Below are positions 22,686-23,663 of a DNA stretch of 23,663 nucleotides, piece by piece. The notes beneath the pieces are model-generated. The model was not told where the DNA came from, searched no databases, and saw only the letters and a list, made by a program, of their open reading frames with translations. Each line of letters opens with the position of its first letter. Position 1 is the stretch's first letter. The position numbers were made by a program, and so were the translations under genes. The stretch lies in the NCBI GenBank assembly GCA_964368275.1, contig CAYJAQ010000022.1, positions 1 to 23,663 of the forward strand, read 5' to 3'. This DNA comes from CAYJAQ01 sp964368275. GTDB lineage: Bacteria > Bacillota_I > Bacilli_A > ML615J-28 > CAG-313.

Positions 22686-23654
22686 ATGGCTTACGATATC
22701 GAACAGGTGTATTTTTTCACTGGTACCGAAGAAGTTAGAAAACGTATCCGAATGGAACGAATTCTCGCTGAACTGGATCAAAAGACCACCAGCATTACTC
22801 GCTATGATCTTGACATAACATCCATTCAAGATGTTATTACTGATGCAATTACGGTTCCCTTTCTTGCTGAAACAAAAGTAATTATTGCGCGTAATCCTCG
22901 TTTTTTGACTAATCAGAAGTGCCCCGTTAAGCATGATCCAACGAGTTTTATTAAGTATTTAAAGAGCCCCTCTGATACCACTATTCTAATAATTGACGCG
23001 GTTGGTTGTGATATTGTTAAAACTAATGAAGCTGTAAAAGCCTTAAGAAAGTATGCCCTAATAATTGATACGCAAGAATTAGAAGATATTGAGTATAAAG
23101 CTTGGATAAAACGCAGTTTTGCTAAAGAAAATATTGAGATTAGAGAAGACGCATTAGTTTTACTAATTGATTATGTCGGTCATAACTTAGTAAGAATGGA
23201 GCAAGAAATAGCTAAACTAGTTGATTATGTAGCAAGTGGCAACAAAATAAACGAAAGTGATGTTAAAATGGTTGTTTGCAAGGATTTGGAAAGCAATGTT
23301 TTTGTTTTAGTAAAAGCTATTGTTATGAAAGATAAAACATCGGCTATGCAATTATACAATGAATTTACGCTTTCCACCCAAGATATAATGGGAATACTTG
23401 GCATGATTAGTAAAACATTTAATGAATTATTCGCAGTCGCCAAATACTTAAAAGCGGGATATCGTCAAAATGATATCGCTACTGTTTTTGATGTTTCACC
23501 AGGTAGAGCCTATTACCTAGTCCGTGATGCCAAGAGTTTTAAGTTAGAAACTTTAGAAGAATATATCAAAAAATTAGCATTACTAGATTACAATATTAAA
23601 TCTGGCCGTATTGATAAAAATATTGGTCTTGAATTATTACTATTAGAAATGTAA
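22686..23654 (+). CDS. holA: DNA polymerase III delta subunit
   Basis: This is the clamp-loader subunit that opens the beta sliding clamp during replication. It has 322 residues, close to the usual 340. The N-terminal region (1-135) has the AAA-like fold without a working Walker A. It opens with VYFFTGTEE (the family's 'YLLYGEE' position), followed by FLAETKVIIARNPRFL and TILIIDAVG strands. The linker and collar helices include IKRSFAKENIEI, LLIDYVGHNLVRMEQEIAKL and ESNVFVLVKAI, with a helical end (MQLYNEFTLS, NELFAVAKYL). AGGAGG at 22674-22679 supports the ATG. The comEA-comEC-holA order is standard in Bacilli, where rpsT usually comes next, outside this window. The gene is complete. Confidence 0.94.
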   Translation: MAYDIEQVYFFTGTEEVRKRIRMERILAELDQKTTSITRYDLDITSIQDVITDAITVPFLAETKVIIARNPRFLTNQKCPVKHDPTSFIKYLKSPSDTTILIIDAVGCDIVKTNEAVKALRKYALIIDTQELEDIEYKAWIKRSFAKENIEIREDALVLLIDYVGHNLVRMEQEIAKLVDYVASGNKINESDVKMVVCKDLESNVFVLVKAIVMKDKTSAMQLYNEFTLSTQDIMGILGMISKTFNELFAVAKYLKAGYRQNDIATVFDVSPGRAYYLVRDAKSFKLETLEEYIKKLALLDYNIKSGRIDKNIGLELLLLEM

Positions 23655-23663
23655 AAAGAAAAA

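Noticed and set aside
1..23663. CRISPR arrays, tRNA or rRNA genes, transposases or prophage genes
   Set aside because: No repeat-spacer pattern, cloverleaf, rRNA core sequence or mobile-element protein was recognised on either strand.

Overview
The window is AT-rich DNA from a low-GC Gram-positive bacterium, most likely a lineage of the Bacilli close to the Erysipelotrichales, RF39 or Acholeplasma-type groups. This placement is inferred from gene content (YhaM, RecD2 of the YrrC type, WalJ, RlmH, class II CCA enzyme, comEA-comEC-holA order), lipoprotein signal peptides and strong AAGGAGG-type ribosome binding sites. UGA is a true stop: uvrB and walJ both end in TGA, so this is not the Mycoplasma/Spiroplasma code. 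A run of exactly 100 N flanked by an exact 55-base overlap shows that the sequence is a scaffold, probably a short-read or metagenome assembly.

Left part, + strand (1-5300): a leader with a possible attenuator; an unknown lipoprotein; then a run of a zinc-ribbon membrane protein (degenerate CPBP fold), ychF, cca with an unusual C-terminal extension, and a yhaM-like 3'-5' exoribonuclease, closed by a terminator. A face-to-face terminator ends a small minus-strand membrane protein with a Cys-rich tail.

Middle, - strand (5400-13860): recD2 with its own promoter and very short leader; then an operon read right to left, walJ-rlmH-(two-domain DUF3592-like membrane protein)-uvrB-mnmA, with a strong promoter in front of walJ and a perfect hairpin terminator that includes the mnmA stop codon. 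The false assembly gap separates mnmA from that terminator. Upstream lies an unlisted 29-residue YjcZ-type membrane miniprotein with its own ribosome site and terminator.

Right part, + strand (13900-23663): a regulatory stretch, then two adjacent, clearly paralogous, very large surface proteins of SurA/PrsA foldase type (974 and 877 residues after start correction). The first is anchored by a transmembrane helix and keeps parvulin-like end motifs; the second is a lipoprotein that has lost them. After two terminators come comEA (here a lipoprotein), comEC and holA, which together cover DNA uptake and the clamp-loader delta subunit.

Most of the window is conserved housekeeping: tRNA maturation and thiolation, ribosome methylation, DNA repair and recombination, RNA decay and DNA uptake. 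The parts that are less expected are the foldase pair, the small membrane proteins, the CCA extension and several short promoter-terminator units.
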